Of a stretch of DNA of 21,667 nucleotides, positions 18,865-21,667 are shown piece after piece; within the stretch, counting starts at the first letter, position 1, and the number at the start of each line of letters is the position of its first letter. Location: positions 20,127 to 41,793 of the forward strand of contig KN885402.1 of assembly GCA_000934455.1 (NCBI GenBank), given 5' to 3'. Source of the stretch: Apostichopus parvimensis (taxonomy: Eukaryota; Echinodermata; Holothuroidea; Aspidochirotida; Stichopodidae). Below the pieces are notes generated by a model that worked only from the letters and a program-made list of their open reading frames with translations, was not told the origin of the DNA and searched no databases. The position numbers and the translations under genes are program-made.

Positions 18865-21000
18865 CACTGTCGTGGAAATGGTCGTTCACCCAGAAACCGT
18901 TCACTTAGAGCTCGCCTCTCAAATGCAAGCAGCCGCCCACCTAGAAATTGCCGTTAAACGTGAGGCGCCGTCCACTCAGAGATGGTCGTTCACTCAGAGA
19001 CCGTCCACTCAGAGATCGTTGCTCAAATGCAACAGCCGCCCATATTGAAATCGTCGTTGAAGTACAGAAACCGTTCATTCAGAAACGGCCATTGACTCAG
19101 AAATCGTCCACTTACAAATCGCCGGTCGATTCTGAGCCGCGCCTACTTAGAATTCGTCCTCCCTTTACAATGGCTATATACGTATGCATTAAGTGGGCGT
19201 GGACTATTTATCGGCTGTGCTCCCGCCCAGTAACGTACACCGAGCTGTTACAGTATAGAACGCTGTTGTTCCCGCCTCATTCAAGTCGGCCCTGCGGCGC
19301 CCCTCCCCTTTTCAGAAGAGTAATTTCGTCTCGGTACACCGAAGACCACATGCAATGACAGTTTCAAGAATCCAAAAGAAATAAGATGGAAGAAATAATC
19401 CACACGTTGGGGGACGAAAATGCCGAAGAAGTTTCCCGTAACTTCGAAAGGGAACAGGCAACTCATAGACAAACAGGAACAACTAATTTGGAAAGTAGTA
19501 ACATCCGTCGCTAGGCCCAGTTTTTTTCCATGGTCTAATCAATTTGACCGAGATTTGACCTTTCATGTGCTCAGCATTTGTCAAAATAAAAGAAAGTGAT
19601 GACTTAACATGTATGCCTTCAGTAACTGAGCATCAAAATAAACATTCTTGGCAATGGAAAAATGTGATGCGTTATATCATGATGACCATAGATGATCATA
19701 ACTGTTAACCCTTGTAACTACAAATGTTAACATTTAATTTTTAATTTACAATAATGAATTAATAAATTGTAACTATGAATTACTATAGGCGTTACACAAT
19801 AGTAATTCCACTAGCTGTTACAAATTTACAAAACATTGTAATCACTTAATGATCCCTTACTATGAATTAGTAAATTCAGTGTTACCAAGTAACGTTTCAT
19901 GACAAATGTAATAGTATATCATTAAAACAAATCAATTGTATTAACAAATCAATAATCATTTAAAGAAATTACAATTCGTTTGAAATAAAAATTTGTATAT
20001 AATTGCAAGTTAAAATATTCTTCATGTGTGGTACTTATTAATACGACATTAATTGTTACAAATTAATAATTCATCATAATGAAGTAATAACTCATTTTTA
20101 ACAAGTAATGTTTCATTAAAACATACAAGTATTTCATTACAGCAAATTATAATTCGTATTAACAAATCAATAATTTTTGGGAAAATTGTAATCACGAATT
20201 ATTAATTAAAAATACTAATGGGCTTAATTGTACGTCGACTCAACATGCACAAACTCCCGAAGATTGAGTACGAACCGACACTGTATGAAATGGATCAAAA
20301 CAAATAAGTATGAGGATCAAGTCTAGAATTAGGGATTGGCCGCAAGCTGAGGAATACCAGCACCGTACTCATACACTCATCGTACTAACGTTAGGTTTGT
20401 ATTGCGAAAGATCCATCTTTTTTTCCAGAGGCCTAAAGAAGCACGCCTCCTTTTATAACAGTTGATTCACTGCAATCAAGCAAATCTGCCGTTCTTCTGT
20501 TGTTGAAACCGGTATTCACAAATACCTCGAGTTGTATATCATCGTTTGATCCATTTTAATTTGTGATTGAAAATTCAATGAACGAGTACGAGTGCGAACG
20601 GCCGACGCACCTCGACTCTGTGATTGAAAAGTTCACGCCCCGCCCATGATATAAATATGCAAGTTTGGCTGTCACTCAAATGGACGATCTCTGAGACGAC
20701 GATCTCTGAGTGGGCTATCTCTGAATGGACGATTTCTGAATCACGACGATTTCTCAGTCGCGGCGGTTTCTAAGTCAACGGCCATTTCTGAATGGACGGT
20801 TCCCGAAAATTTGGGTGTGTTTGCGCGGCAATCTCTGATAAGACAGCCTGTGTATCAACGGCCATCTCTAAGTGGACGGCGCCTCTTGTTAAGCGGCGAT
20901 TTCAAAATGGACGGCTGCTGTATTTGAGCGGCGATCTCTAAGTGGACGGTTTCTGAGCGAACGACCATTCCTATGTGGACGGCGCCTCATGTTGACCCTT
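18865..21000. mobile_element. Foldback-like element with long, internally repeated inverted arms
   Basis: The left arm (about 18876-19150) and right arm (about 20640-20993) are inverted relative to each other: 18961-19058 matches the reverse complement of 20891-20990 at roughly 85% by eye, starting TGAGGCGCCGTCCAC. Each arm is itself a tandem array with ~104-bp units (ATGGTCG at 18878 and 18982; its complement at 20962 and 20859), made of smaller ~15-bp phrases like CGTCCACTTAGAGAT. Long repetitive inverted arms are typical of foldback-type DNA elements. Outer boundaries and target duplication are not resolved, and the TA-flanked MITE abuts the left arm. A 136-codon Arg-rich frame across the left arm (18948-19358) is taken as an artefact of the repeat. 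Confidence 0.65.
19690..20215. repeat. AT-rich core with ~218-bp direct duplication
   Basis: It lies between the inverted arms and is very AT-rich. The phrase AACAAGTAATGTTTCAT near 20100 matches ACCAAGTAACGTTTCAT near 19883, and ATTAACAAATCAATAAT recurs at about 19938 and 20158, giving a spacing near 218. No coding capacity was seen. Confidence 0.65.
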
Positions 21001-21531
21001 TCCGCGTTCCATATATACCAAACCCATGCAGCAAATCAGACAAAGTTTACAGTGCAATAATTAATATCAAACGCCAAATGTCACATAGTAACTGGAGTTC
21101 AATAGTCACTCTAGAAGAAATTTGTGAGATTTCCCGATTCCCTCCTAAAACGGTTATCCCGATAATGGAACTATTACGGAATAGCTCCATGGCCTGATGA
21201 ACTCCAAACTTGGTGGGTTTATGCGACTGCATGGGGTGAAGTGCATTCGTGATCTAGGCGTCATAAGCTCATAGGCCAAAAATCAAAAAGCAGCATTTTG
21301 GTCATTACGGTGTGTTAAACGACACAATGGTCGAAACCATCAAACCGTATACATATGACATCAAACTCCGAAGGTTTACAGTGCATTAATTAATGCACAA
21401 TGCTTAAGGTTATATAGTAAATGGAAGTAACGGTAAATTAAGTTCAAAAGTTCAGAACGGTGTTCGTAAACTGCAAACAAGAAGGCTCATATACTTAAAA
21501 CATGATAAAATGACGTGCACACGCAGTGATT
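21001..21531. other. Non-coding stretch with a diverged direct repeat
   Basis: Text around 21048-21100 (GTTTACAGTGCAATAATTAAT, CATAGTAACTGGA) is echoed around 21374-21430 (GTTTACAGTGCATTAATTAAT, TATAGTAAATGGA), a decayed duplication about 325 bp apart. It contains a perfect 18-bp palindrome at 21381-21398. No gene is supported on either strand. Confidence 0.5.
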
Positions 21532-21667
21532 CAGTGGCGTAGCAATATGGTGTAGGTGAAGGGGGGAGGGCACGGGAAATCCCAATATATTTTCGGAGAC
21601 AAATAGTGGACGGCAATAACAAAAAAATGGCACAAAAAACAGAACATGAACATCAAAGGAGCTCATA
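21532..21667. mobile_element. Left end of another hAT-like element, cut by the window edge (tentative)
   Basis: CAGTGGCGTAGC at 21532 matches the CAGTGGCGGAGC terminus class of the two complete MITEs and is followed by a G-rich run, as in them. The rest differs from those copies, so it would be a related family. The other terminus and target duplication are outside the window. Confidence 0.4.

Noticed and set aside
18948-19358. 136-codon Arg-rich plus-strand frame
   Set aside because: It lies across the tandem arm of the foldback-like element; the periodic Arg/Pro text comes from the repeat, with no domain or splice context.

Overview
The window looks like a stretch of animal nuclear genome: short exons with GT..AG borders, long AT-rich introns, many short non-autonomous transposons, and no bacterial-style gene packing. 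The domain mix (a beta-propeller, a death-effector-like domain and a long coiled coil), the Penelope-like remnant and the TGACCTTTGACC-rich dispersed repeats suggest a marine invertebrate. An echinoderm such as a sea cucumber or sea urchin is my best guess, but it is inferred and not proven by the sequence.

One protein-coding locus is supported, all on the minus strand in the left half. In transcription order its exons are: a possible short leader (10228-10107, weak); a propeller exon (9798-8931); a death-effector-domain (DED)-like exon (5005-4735); a coiled-coil exon made of 14-residue repeats (3991-3348); and a second coiled-coil exon (2217-2080, possibly running on to a stop at 1951). Splice phases agree at every proposed junction (2, 0, 1, 0). 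If all are joined, about 640 residues of a propeller-DED-coiled-coil protein are visible, with the 3' end unresolved. The alternative is two genes: a propeller that stops at 8895, followed by a separate DED-coiled-coil gene whose first exon is not identified. By family analogy the protein would be a cytoplasmic signalling or innate-immune adaptor; that role is inference.

The big intron (8930-5006) has collected a 725-bp Mutator-like MITE with a perfect 9-bp target duplication, a 397-bp hAT-like MITE with a perfect 8-bp duplication, and three copies of a ~215-bp tandem repeat.

The right half (about 10.2-21.7 kb) has no gene I can support. It holds a 50-base assembly gap inside a local direct repeat, a second 397-bp copy of the same hAT-like MITE with its own 8-bp duplication, and the 3' end of a Penelope-like retroelement (GIY-YIG endonuclease C-terminus followed by a hammerhead-ribozyme-like motif). 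Further right are a second copy of the left-edge dispersed repeat, a TA-flanked MITE with telomere-like CCCTAA motifs, a ~2.1-kb element with long inverted arms that are themselves tandemly repetitive, and the start of another hAT-like end at the right edge.
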